64,000 nt of DNA from Marinilabiliales bacterium (GTDB taxonomy: Bacteria; Bacteroidota; Bacteroidia; Bacteroidales; ML635J-15). The translations under genes and the position numbers were made by a program. The DNA is taken from positions 62,001-126,000 of the forward strand of contig PKTB01000010.1 of NCBI GenBank assembly GCA_002869385.1, read 5' to 3'. Positions 22,564 to 31,564 of this stretch are shown one piece after another. The notes under the pieces were generated by a model. That model had not been told where the DNA came from. It worked only from the letters and a program-made list of their open reading frames with translations, and did not search any database. Positions within the stretch are counted from its first letter, which is position 1; the number at the start of each line of letters is the position of its first letter.

Positions 22564-25043
22564 AATACAAAGGTAAGATTAAATTTAAATGCCCAGTTTT
22601 CAATTGGTCTCGATCTGGAGTATGGTCCGTATCTGTAGTAAACACCAAGACCATATCCCTGAAAACTCATTTTCAAAATTTGATTTATCTGAATACCTGA
22701 TTCAAAGTAGCCTTTATTCATTCTTTTTGCAAAATCTCCAGATTCTATATCACTAATTCTTGTATTGTCTCCCCATCCGGCAGCTGAAACTAAGACAATT
22801 TCAGGATCCCAGTTTTTTGTTCTTAATAATAAGCTACCAAAATCATGTCTGAAGAATACTGAAGCAAATCTGTCTGAAACAAATTCATTAATTCGCATTG
22901 TATTAAAGCTGTTATCAATATTTAACCATGAATATGAACCTGTACCAAAATACATTTCTCCATAAGGAATATTTCCATCCAGATAGCCCCCTGTTAAAGT
23001 AAGATAGGAGTCTCCAATGTGTCTAAAACTAAATTTCTTACTGATTTTTGCTTCTAATTTCAGATATTCATAATCTGCCTCTAATAGATTCGTTCCTTTA
23101 ATAATATTGGCGTATAAAACAGGATATTTTGTTCCCATGCTTAGCAGGTTTCCTTTAGGAGTTTGCAGGTATTTTTCCTTATATGCATATCGTGCGTATA
23201 ATCCAACTTCTGAAGTAGTATATTCAAAAGGGAAAGACTCGTAATAGCTGTATCTATTAGGGTTAATTATGTTTTTATGCTGATAGTCAAAACGCAAATC
23301 TCCTTTTAAATATCGAAATAATGAGAACTTATACGATGCGTAATACAATTTAATTGAATCCATTTCACTTAGAAAGAAATCTCTTGTAGATTGCAGACTT
23401 AGGCTAGCAAACTCATTATAAAAGTGGTGCTCATCACTAAACTCCAAATCTTGTTTGTAACCGAATTTTATTTTTTGAGTTCCTCTTTGATTCAGGATAA
23501 ATTCAAGATGACCTCCATATTTTAAAGCTTTATCGCGAAAGCCATATCCTACATATCCTCCGATAGACATCCAGCTTAATATTTTGCTATTTGTTGCCAT
23601 TGCCATACCAATCCGATAGCCTTCGTGCTGATTATACCATAAAATGGAAGATGGGTCAAGATTTAAAAACTTAATTGGAATATATCCTGCAGCAATTACC
23701 TCAACTAAATCCATTGTTCTGTCAAGGTTTGCTTCTTTACCTATGCTATCAATTACTTCGTATGTCCGAATGTCTTTTTACGAGAGGGGGTCTTTACGAT
23801 AAGTATTCCAAAAAACACTATCTTTCTTTTCTGCACCATCGCTTACTTCAATGTCAATCTGGGTGAAATCACGGCGTTTGTAATCCGGATTCAAGCTAAT
23901 GTCACTAAGGTAACTTTTCCCAACACCGATCAATGGCAAATAGTTTTCGTTTACTTCTCCATTTGTCATCATTGCTTCGTCTTCGCTAACCTGAAGCATA
24001 TTCATCACTAGGTCAGTATTTAGTTGTACTGGAAACCATTGAACAGAGTCAATTAATTCATATTTTTGTTGAATATTTATATTAAAAGCGCCTGTTTGTT
24101 CGTATGGTTTTGCACTCACATTTTGTATTGCATATCCATTTGAGTTTATATGCAGTACGCCTTGCAGACCTTCAAAGTTCTTTCCTTTAAGAGGACGGTA
24201 TGAAATTATAAAGATTGTATCAGCAGCTTCGTTATACATTGTGTCCTCAATGATGAAAAAGTATTTCTTAGTACTTCCTTTACTAATTGGACTTAAATAT
24301 TTTTTATCCATCAGATTAATAAAGTCCTTGTAGAATGAAAATGATTGAAATTGTGTTGTTAATAACTAAAATGCCGGAGTTTGCAATCCTGACATTTTAT
24401 GTGCTAATACCTCCTCATGATTATTTCCCGGATATCTGTATTTTCTTTCGGTTACCGATTCTGTAATAAAAAGATGTTGCTCTTCGAAAAATTCTCGTAA
24501 AGTTTTTTCTGGTGCTGCAGTATCGTTTGAAATACTGTCTTGCTGAGGAACAGTGTCCTTCATTATTTTATCAATATCCTTAGTGTCAATAGTAAAGTAC
24601 ATTTTATTGTATGATACATAAGAAAACGATCTCATTTTTTCGGGATTATTTCTGTCTGCATTGTCAATAACCTCATTTATAATTCTGTGAGCAGGGTTTT
24701 CTCCCGGTAATATTGTCACTTCAGCTAATTCAAAAGCCTCTTGTTCCAGCTTAATTTCAATATATTGTTTGCCTGCAAAATCAGATTTCTTAATTTCTTT
24801 TGGGACATATCCTAAATATGAGAGATTCAAGAACTCCAATACATCTTTTGAGTTAATAGCAAAATATCCGTCTAAGTCAGTAGTTGTCCCTTGGTTTGAC
24901 GAATTATAAATAATATTTACAAATGCCAAAGGCTCGTTATTTGAAGCATCTATTACTCTGCCTGTTAATTTATTTTGAGCAAAAGAAGTTATAGAAGTAG
25001 AAGTAAGAGCCAGTAGAAATAATATTGTAAGATGTTTGTTCAT
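22560..25043 (-). CDS. DUF5686/carboxypeptidase-regulatory-like outer-membrane protein, two in-frame stops
   Basis: An 827-residue exported protein typical of Bacteroidota. It has a signal peptide (KHLTILFLLALTSTSITSFAQ), then a CarboxypepD_reg-like beta domain (LTGRVIDASNNEPLAFVNIIY), then the DUF5686 region and a long beta-strand-rich end that should form an outer-membrane barrel ending in FNLTFVL. In-frame stops are TAG at 24366-24368 and TAA at 23778-23780. The frame is the same on both sides and the protein family continues without a gap, so this is one gene. The second stop (PLS-stop-KDIRTYEVIDS) fits GAA to TAA. Function is unknown; related proteins are TonB-independent barrels. Confidence 0.85.
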
Positions 25044-25050
25044 ATGTTTG

Positions 25051-25083
25051 CAAATTTAAGAGAATTTGTGAGAAAAAGGCAAG
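25051..25083 (-). promoter_or_regulatory. Candidate promoter of the DUF5686-ribD-CPBP group
   Basis: On the minus strand TAAATTTG (25051-25058) is preceded, 21 bases upstream, by CTTG (25080-25083), three of four bases of the -33 element. The -7 box ends only seven bases before the ATG at 25043, so the transcript would have almost no leader. Confidence 0.4.
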
Positions 25084-25697
25084 ACTATATTTGTTTTGAA
25101 CCGGGAATCTTGTTATCCGCAAGCTTGTTTATCATTGCAAATTGATCAAAATTCTATTGAAATTTTGTCATGCGTAGTTCAGGATTATCGGTAAGGTTCA
25201 GCTTAAATATGTTTTTTTAGATATAGAAGATTTATTTAATTCGTTTTTAACGGATAGAAAGTAATGTTCACTTGACAGGATTAAATCAAGACATAAAAAG
25301 GAAAATATAAGAATTTTAATATTTTTTTTAACAGAACGTTTGAAGGTGGGTGAATGTTACAGGAGAGATTTTTGATAAAAGCAGAACACTTTTACATTGT
25401 TCTTGGGACCATGAAAAAAATAAAAATTTTGCCTTTTGCAGAAAAAGTTGTATTTGATCATAGTCTTAAACAAGTATCTGCGGATTACAAAAGCTATTGC
25501 CCTAATTTATAGAAAGATAAAACTAGTCTTGTTACATATTTCCCACATCCCTCACACATTTAACATGGTTCAGTTTCTTAAATGAGAAATTACAGGCAAT
25601 GGCATGCAAAATGATAATTTCTACATTTATTTACCCACCAAATTGCCCCCAAGCCATAAATTTTATATTTTAGAGATATAAAAATAACCATGAACAA
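25084..25697. other. Gene-free AT-rich stretch before the accessory region
   Basis: No convincing gene is seen here. A 33-codon frame (25411-25512, starting MKKIKILPFAEK) is too short to assign and could be a remnant. There is a TATATTTG box at 25086-25093 without a gene behind it. No tRNA, insertion-sequence ends or CRISPR repeats are visible. The base composition is more AT-rich than the flanking genes. Confidence 0.6.
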
Positions 25698-26147
25698 ATG
25701 AGTAAAAACGACATTGCATATTGTGGCCTTTATTGTGCCGAATGCCCGAATCATACGGGCGTGATCGCCGATCTTGCAAGAGACCTGCGTAAAGAACTGA
25801 GTAACTATAAGTTTGACAAAACTGCCGAAATGTTGTCAAAAATTTCCTTTTTCAAAGATTTTGAAAAATACGATGACTGTTACACTGTCCTCGGGGCAAT
25901 GGTAAAAATGAGATGCGGAAAAACCTGTAGGGACGGCGGCGGAAACCCCTCCTGCAAAATAAAGAGATGCGTTATTAAACATAAGATCTAAGGATGCTGG
26001 GAGTGTACTGAATTTGAAAATTGCGACAAACTAAATTTCCTCTGCGGGAACCACGGCGTCGCCCATATCAAAAACCTGCGCATAATAAAGAAAAATGGCA
26101 TTGAGGAATTCGAAAAAGGGGAAAAGTTCTGGTATAAGACGAAATGA
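25698..26147 (+). CDS. DUF3795 Cys-rich protein, with an in-frame TAA
   Basis: A 149-codon protein of the DUF3795 type. Three Cys groups are visible: CGLYCAECPNH near the start, CGKTCRDGGGNPSCKIKRC in the middle, and GCWECTEFENC near the end, suggesting a metal site. A TAA at 25989-25991 lies between KHKI and GCWEC, where related proteins have Glu, so GAA to TAA fits. The gene is visibly richer in G/C than its neighbours, with many gcc/cgg triplets, hinting at recent transfer. Role unknown. Confidence 0.8.
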
Positions 26148-26264
26148 TGCTTGTTTGATGTAGAGTTTGCTCTGGCCTGTCGTTCAAAAAACTTGCGAAA
26201 TTGAGGGTGAGGAGGTAGAAAAACGCCTTAATTTAAATAATGGTATAAAAACATTGTGAATTTA

Positions 26265-26298
26265 TTTGCAAATTTGTGATATTAATTTAGTATATTTG
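26265..26298 (+). promoter_or_regulatory. Candidate promoter of the radical SAM-UDG pair
   Basis: TTTG at 26265-26268 and TATATTTG at 26291-26298 are separated by 22 bases, one more than the usual upper limit. The -7 box is a perfect match to TAnnTTTG. It lies 69 bases before the ATG. Confidence 0.4.
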
Positions 26299-26304
26299 GA
26301 GACG

Positions 26305-26342
26305 AAAGTAATTACAGCCATGAATTTCTAAAGTAATTACAG
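26305..26342. repeat. Direct 13-bp repeat upstream of the radical SAM gene
   Basis: The sequence aaagtaattacag occurs at 26305-26317 and again at 26330-26342, 25 bases apart start to start, just after the candidate promoter. Two sites on nearly the same face of the helix could be an operator or leader element. Confidence 0.6.
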
Positions 26343-26367
26343 GTTAATTTAGTTATATAATAGCAAT

Positions 26368-27723
26368 ATGTCAATGAAAAAAATCATTGTAATAAATTCT
26401 CCTGTATTTGAAGAAAAGGATAATAAAAATAATGAGGATTATTTACCACCTTTGGGTATTGGAATAATTTTTTCATCATTAGCACAATATAATATCGAAT
26501 TTATTGACTCTATTGCAGATGATTTAAGCCTCACAGAAATTTCATCTAAAATAATTTCATCAATACCAGATTTTATATTGATTAATATTTTTACTACCAA
26601 CTTTTTATTAGTTAAAAAAATCGTAGAACAGGTAAATATAAAAACGCATTGGATAATCGGGGGAATTTCTACAAAATCTTTATATCAGGAAATATTTAAA
26701 TGGGATACCCAAAATCAAATTGATGTTGTTTATGGTGATGGGGAATTAATCGCTTCTGATATTATCAATTCATCGTTAAAAGAGCCTCCCTTTGACCAAA
26801 ACACAGGAAGAAGGTACTTTGTGATTGGTGAAACATCACATTATTATGTAAAAAATATTTCCAATGAAAAACTGAATCGGGAGATATTTAAAAACGAACA
26901 ACAAAACAATGTATATAATGAGCTGGAAATAAGCATTTACACTAGTCGGGGCTGTCCGTATAATTGCGCCTATTGTGTTGCGGCAAGGAGTAGAAATAAG
27001 GAATTAGGTAATATAAGACGAAAAAAGACTCAACGGATCATCGAAGAATTAAATGATATCAGGACAAACTATCCTGATGTAAGGGCCATTCGTATTTTAG
27101 ATGACTTATTTTTATCAAATAAAAAAAGTTTCGAGGAAGCCGTTTTGATTTTTGAAAAATTCAGTTTTAACTGGAGAGCTATGTGCCATATCAAATCAAT
27201 AAATTCTATCGAAGATGATATGTTGACCAAATTAAAAAATTGTGGTTGTAACGAATTGTTCATTGGCATAGAGTCCGGTTCTCCGAATATCCTGAAAGCA
27301 ATACATAAAACAGACAATACTGTTACGATATTACAATCTGTTAAGCGGGTTCTGAAAACTAGTATAAACGTAAAAGGTTATTTTATATGCGGTTTTCCTA
27401 ACGAAACAATTGATGACCTTGAAAAAACTTACAATTTAGCGACAGAACTAGTTGATTTTGCAAAAAAATACGACAGCAATTTCAGGAATAGTACTTTTCA
27501 ATTCAGACCATATTTTGGAACCGAACTATATGATAAAATTGCCATGAATAATGGAATTCCGAAAAACTCTATTTTATACAACACAAAAATATCAAGTCTC
27601 ATTAATGATAATATTAGGGATAAATCTTTTAACTTTGACAGCGGAAACTATTCATCAGTTAGTGATGATGTGTTAAATTCTTACATAAAAAAGCTGAATA
27701 AATTAAACGATGGACTTATATAA
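26368..27723 (+). CDS. B12-binding-type radical SAM protein
   Basis: A 451-residue protein with an N-terminal Rossmann-like region resembling a cobalamin-binding domain (PPLGIGIIFSSLA near 30-42, then IIGGISTK), and a radical SAM core with CPYNCAYC (Cys 196, 200 and 203). It keeps FIGIESGSPNILKAI and GYFICGFPNET, typical of this group. The DxHxxG cobalamin motif is not seen, so B12 binding itself is unsure. Its stop overlaps the start of the glycosylase gene by 14 bases, which argues for coupled expression and a joint function. Substrate unknown. Confidence 0.85.
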   Translation: MSMKKIIVINSPVFEEKDNKNNEDYLPPLGIGIIFSSLAQYNIEFIDSIADDLSLTEISSKIISSIPDFILINIFTTNFLLVKKIVEQVNIKTHWIIGGISTKSLYQEIFKWDTQNQIDVVYGDGELIASDIINSSLKEPPFDQNTGRRYFVIGETSHYYVKNISNEKLNREIFKNEQQNNVYNELEISIYTSRGCPYNCAYCVAARSRNKELGNIRRKKTQRIIEELNDIRTNYPDVRAIRILDDLFLSNKKSFEEAVLIFEKFSFNWRAMCHIKSINSIEDDMLTKLKNCGCNELFIGIESGSPNILKAIHKTDNTVTILQSVKRVLKTSINVKGYFICGFPNETIDDLEKTYNLATELVDFAKKYDSNFRNSTFQFRPYFGTELYDKIAMNNGIPKNSILYNTKISSLINDNIRDKSFNFDSGNYSSVSDDVLNSYIKKLNKLNDGLI

Positions 27724-28342
27724 CTACATACGATCTTGTAACAAATGTGTACTTTGTAATAATCAGGCCCCCGTGTTGCAAAAAAAGGATAATACAGATG
27801 TTGATGTATTTTGGGTTGGCCTCTAGGCAGTTAGAATTTCTGACAAAAGAGATGTCCCCCTTTCAGATAATACCAATAGTGGAAAATTAATTAGTTCAAT
27901 AGAATTTTTTATTCCGGAGGTGAGCTTCTATAAAACCAATCTTGTCAAATGTTTACCACTAAAAGATGAAAAAATAAGATATCCTTCCAAAAATGAAATG
28001 AAAACTTGTTTTTTTCATTTGGAAAATGAAATTGACTCTCTTAATCCAAGTCTCGTATTCTTACTTGGAAAACAAGTGGCCTCCTTTGTCCTGAATAAAT
28101 ATGGAATTAATGAGTACAGTTTAGATGATGATTTCTTTTACGAATCTTTTGAAGTTGAAAATCTTAAGTTTATTCCAATTCATCATCCATCGTATATTTT
28201 GGTTTACAAAAGAAAACGGCTGCAAGAATATATAAAAAACATTGAAAATATCATAAACGAATGCTTGTTAGAAAAGCAAGGAAAAACGATTGATAATCAG
28301 CTTGATATACAAACAAATATGAATAATCTTGTTCCGGCTTGA
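27710..28342 (+). CDS. Fe-S uracil-DNA-glycosylase-like protein, with an in-frame TAG
   Basis: A 210-residue protein resembling the 4Fe-4S uracil-DNA glycosylases (families 4/5). Cys 10, 13 and 16 (CNKCVLC), Cys 81 (TNLVKC) and Cys 100 (EMKTC) match the cluster-ligand spacing, and HHPSYI near residue 158 matches the C-terminal catalytic-loop motif. The N-terminal motif that normally reads GExPGxxED is here divergent (VGL-stop-AVRISDKRDVPLSDNTNSG). The TAG at codon 39 (27824-27826) fits TCG or GAG. Because the active-site motif differs, the substrate may not be plain uracil. It overlaps the upstream radical SAM gene. Confidence 0.75.
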
Positions 28343-28508
28343 CAACTATTTTGGTAATCTGCAAATATTCAAATATCTTAAAAAAAACAGTACGCTCTGC
28401 TATTTTGTTACTTTCTTAATGGTGTATGATTGTTTTTTCTACAAAGAAGATAACAACAAATTAATTATCAATAATGAAAAAAAGGGACATATTTCAGCAC
28501 CTCTGAAA

Positions 28509-28661
28509 TCAGGATTTTACCAAAGCTGCAATGCCTGCACAAATGAAAGCAAAGGCAACAGAAATCGCAATGATTTCTGCTAATTCGCCTTTAGCCTCAA
28601 CACACAGGTCTCCTTTACAAACTTTAACATTATCCTTTTCTTGAAGATAAAAATGTTTCAT
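28509..28661 (-). CDS. Small membrane peptide, about 50 residues
   Basis: Starting at the inner ATG (28661) gives a 50-residue peptide: MKHFYLQEKD, then a pair of Cys (VCKGDLCVEAKG), then one hydrophobic segment (IIAISVAFAFICAGIAALV). A longer start adds 19 basic residues. It is not recognised. It could be a small membrane protein or a secreted peptide, and it lies opposite the radical SAM-UDG pair, 166 bases from its end. Confidence 0.45.
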   Translation of the reverse strand: MKHFYLQEKDNVKVCKGDLCVEAKGELAEIIAISVAFAFICAGIAALVKS

Positions 28662-28723
28662 AAAAGAAATTTTAATTAGTACTTGCTTTTTCAACTTATG
28701 GTCTGAAAAATTAACCATGCCAA

Positions 28724-28885
28724 TTACTTGCTACATTTACCTTCGCGTTCTTTGGCTTTACATTCATTACACAACTCGCCTGTAGTTGGTTTTGTGTAAC
28801 GGACATCATAGTCAGATGTCGGCCATTTGGAGCAATTCTTGCACCAGTGCCAGGTATCGCTACCTTTTTTTCTTCTATATTCCAT
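28724..28885 (-). CDS. Small zinc-ribbon-like protein, 53 residues
   Basis: A short frame MEYRRKKGSDTWHWC with CKNC, then CNEC and a final Cys: two CxxC pairs separated by about 24 residues, as in a zinc ribbon. It has TWHWCKNCSKWP, reminiscent of small mobile-element zinc proteins. No function can be assigned. It is the middle gene of three small leftward frames and has good coding character. Confidence 0.55.
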   Translation of the reverse strand: MEYRRKKGSDTWHWCKNCSKWPTSDYDVRYTKPTTGELCNECKAKEREGKCSK

Positions 28886-28954
28886 AAAACAATAGAATTT
28901 AAAGAGTTAAACATTGATCTTCAACATCAGGGCGTGAAGTTTTCACCCAAAATA

Positions 28955-29197
28955 TTATTTATTCCCTTTTTGCCGGTTGGCTTTCGTGTTTAAAGGCTGT
29001 AAATTATTCAAATGGTCTGTCCCCCCTTTTGATTGCGGTCTTGAATGGTCTATTTCCCATCCCATTGATGAATTTTTACCATATGAGTGGTAATACAATT
29101 CATTTCCCAATTTATCTTTTCGGTATAAATCAGGATTTTTACTCCTAATTTTTTTACCTTTGTTCCAAACATCATCTTTTTTGTTTTGATACGCCAT
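28955..29197 (-). CDS. HNH endonuclease-like protein, 80 residues
   Basis: A compact HNH-type protein: GWEIDHSRPQSKGG supplies the D-H pair, DHLNNLQPL the central Asn, and TKANRQKG the last part. The N-terminus is basic. No separate DNA-recognition domain is present. HNH genes of this size are common in mobile or accessory DNA. It is possibly cotranscribed with the small genes downstream. Confidence 0.75.
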   Translation of the reverse strand: MAYQNKKDDVWNKGKKIRSKNPDLYRKDKLGNELYYHSYGKNSSMGWEIDHSRPQSKGGTDHLNNLQPLNTKANRQKGNK

Positions 29198-29282
29198 TAT
29201 GAAAAAATTTATCGTTAGTATTTACCCCTAATACGAAAATAATTACCAAGGCTTTTCGTATTGTTAATTAGAAAATGAAACT

Positions 29283-29951
29283 TTGGACTGGAAACAATTA
29301 GAAAATGAAACAACTGAAGATTTAATTCAGTATATTCAGTGGAAAGTTCAACCTGAATATAAGGATGTTTCTGATGCAGCATTTGTAGCCTTTTGTTTTC
29401 GGTTTAGATCAGATTTAATTAAAAAATGTGAGATAATCTGTCAAAGACACAAACACGACGTTGATGTAGCTAAAGAGATAGCTTGTAGGGTTTTCCAAAA
29501 ATTTTGGCTAAACCCAAATTATGACGACAATAAAAGGAAGATGGCACAAACCTTTGATGAAGGAGTGAAATTTTATTTATATGGTATTGCCAATTATGAA
29601 CTAATTAACTTTTACAGGGAACAGAAAAATCCTAATCCTTACACTGGTGATGAGTAAATTATTTGGGACTTTCCAGAAAATCTTGTAGAATTTGATATAG
29701 AGAGAAGAAAAGAACTTGAAGACCGAAGGGAAATTGTTGAAATGGCTCTTTCAAGATTAAGTCCAAAGCATAAACCAATATATTTGACATACCTGATTCA
29801 TGGGAAAAAAGGGAAGAATTTACCAACACACCTTTTAAAACAGTTACGAAACGATTTGGGTTTAGCTCAAAACACGATATGTTATTATAACAATGAAGCA
29901 AAGCAACAAATAAATGACTATTTAAAAATATGGGACAAAGCAAAAAAATAG
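29283..29951 (+). CDS. Sigma-70-like factor, with an in-frame TAA
   Basis: A 222-residue protein with the shape of an ECF-like sigma factor: a region-2-like helical part (AKEIACRVFQKFWLN, YLYGIANYELINFYRE) and a region-4-like helix-turn-helix (ALSRLSPKHKPIYLTYLIHGKKG, RNDLGLAQNTICYYNNEAKQQI). A TAA at 29655-29657 separates the two halves (GDE-stop-IIWDFPE) and fits GAA to TAA. The start is a TTG at 29283; no in-frame ATG precedes it before a stop, so a GTG-to-TTG change is possible. It overlaps the next gene by 22 bases. Confidence 0.7.
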
Positions 29952-30277
29952 TAATATCAGAAGATGACCTCAGGGAGTGGCTTGCTTCAACAGGAAGTCT
30001 GTTCCCGGAAAATAAATTGGAATTAGCTCGGTTTGAGAAGCTATATGCTGATTTTCACTATACCATTGACGAAAGTTGCGTTGACCCTTTTAAAATAATT
30101 TCTGGGGAATATAAGCCTCAAAATTTTACACGCTTGAATGAGGATAGTGATAATACAGAATTAAAAATGGCAGCCCGTAATCTGGGTGAGATTCCTGAAC
30201 ACATAATGAAAAAAATCAGAAAAAATCAAAATGGATCTGGGTCAAAGGAAAAAGGCATATCGGAACAAGAAGATTAA
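29930..30277 (+). CDS. Conserved-looking hypothetical protein, 115 residues
   Basis: A soluble, charged protein with no recognised domain. It begins inside the end of the sigma-like gene and ends 47 bases inside the metallopeptidase gene, so it is sandwiched in a tight three-gene unit. Features seen: SEDDLREWLASTGSLFPENKLELARFEKLY near the N-terminus and a Lys-rich end. A role as partner or regulator of its neighbours is only inferred from position. Confidence 0.6.
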   Translation: MGQSKKIVISEDDLREWLASTGSLFPENKLELARFEKLYADFHYTIDESCVDPFKIISGEYKPQNFTRLNEDSDNTELKMAARNLGEIPEHIMKKIRKNQNGSGSKEKGISEQED

Positions 30278-31049
30278 TGAATTGGCTAATTATATTGCTG
30301 AAAATTATATTGAAGCAAACCAACTAAATCTTGACCTTATTTTATCTGATGAGTCAATTCATCTATATTATGACAATTACGGGAACAGCTTTGACGGATT
30401 ATTGACTTTTGATTCAGAATCCTTTCATATTCATATTAATGCAGAAATGGGTAATTTTAAGGGGTCTAAAAGAAGCCGATTCTCAATAGCTCATGAATTA
30501 GGGCATTATTTTATTCCGGAACACAATCAGTCAATTATTGATGGGACTTTTCCCCTTCATACTTCAAAATTTGAAGCAAACCATAATAATGCAATTTAAC
30601 AAGAAGCCGATTATTTTGCAGCTTGTTTGCTTATGCCCTCTGTAATATTTAAAAAAGCATGTTATAAAAAAGTATTTTCATTAAATTTGATTGAAGAATT
30701 ATCCAAAGAATTCAACGTAAGTAAAACAGCAGTTTTATTGCGATTTACAGATATTGATGCAGGAACTTATCCATTAATGATTTTCTTTTTCAGAAAAGGG
30801 GTGTTATCCAGTTTTAAAAAAAGTTCTGATTTTCCATTTAAAGACGTTCCTTTCAAAACAAAAATAGGACAGCCTCCTCCCAAAACAAGCGTAATCGGGG
30901 AGTATTATTTAAATAAGGAAACAAAGTTTAAAGAAGTGATGGAAGTTAGTGTAACCGACTGGTTTTGGAGAGACTCAAATATAAAGTTGAATGAACAATG
31001 TTTTTATTCAGATTATGACTATGATATTAGTATATTATGGCCGGATTAA
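30231..31049 (+). CDS. ImmA/IrrE-type metallopeptidase, with an in-frame TAA
   Basis: A 272-residue protein of the ImmA/IrrE family. The zinc motif HELGH and the downstream Glu in EADYFAACLLMP are clear; members cleave repressors to switch on stress or mobile-element genes. A TAA at 30597-30599 (NNAI-stop-QEADYF) breaks it between the two metal-binding segments; GAA to TAA restores the expected Glu. The second half ends with WFWRDSNIKLNE and a Tyr/Asp-rich tail. It overlaps the previous gene. A likely role is to cut a regulator, perhaps linked to the sigma-like factor. Confidence 0.8.
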
Positions 31050-31267
31050 TAGCTAAATAAAAGCCACACTTCCGAACAAATAACATTTCATTTTTTGATA
31101 TATTTGTAAAAATGTAAGATGTTGTTGAACGTAAACAGACAACATGCATTAATATAATTCCAATAACCCAATTCACCAACTAAAAAAACAAACACCATCA
31201 GTATTAACAACCCCGAACTTATCGACATTATTGCAAAAAAGGCAATATAAGCAAAGTTGCTATTGTG

Positions 31268-31558
31268 CATGGCGTTTGCAATGGCTTGTTTCCGGGTTTG
31301 GCAGACGGGATTGTCCCTTAGCATGGGCGACAATCTGACGTTCATGAGGAGGAACGCCTGCTATATGTTGCCATGACTCGTGTAAAGAATAATCTTTCTC
31401 TGTCATATGCTCAACAGGTAATGGCGTTCGGTAAAAGCCTAAGTATGCATGTCAGCCCGTTTTTGAAGCGTATTGATGAGAGATTAAAGGAATTGGAGAA
31501 AACGGAAAGAAAACAGAAGAAAAAGGATAAGGAGGACGGACAGTTGGACTTGTTTTAA
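31268..31558 (+). pseudogene. C-terminal fragment of a UvrD/PcrA-like helicase
   Basis: The frame shows the end of superfamily-1 helicases: GLFPG, then HEEERLLYVAMTR (motif VI) and the Lys/Glu-rich tail ending GQLDLF. Only about 95 residues remain, with no ATPase motifs I-V here or upstream. An in-frame TAG sits at 31319-31321. It is most simply a leftover of an older gene cut by insertion or deletion, marking an edge of the accessory region. Confidence 0.65.
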
Positions 31559-31564
31559 TTCTGC

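Noticed and set aside
25411..25512. Short frame starting MKKIKILPFAEK
   Set aside because: Only 33 codons, isolated, with no clear family; kept as a note in the gap entry.
28329..28583. Rightward frame after the glycosylase gene
   Set aside because: It overlaps the small leftward peptide gene and shows no coding signature.
31088..31345. Leftward 85-codon frame with hydrophobic residues
   Set aside because: It overlaps the helicase remnant on the other strand, has no recognisable signature, and could be chance; a membrane-protein remnant cannot be excluded.
25044..31560. Insertion sequence, tRNA-linked integration or CRISPR array
   Set aside because: No transposase, integrase, terminal inverted repeats, tRNA gene or regularly spaced repeats were seen.
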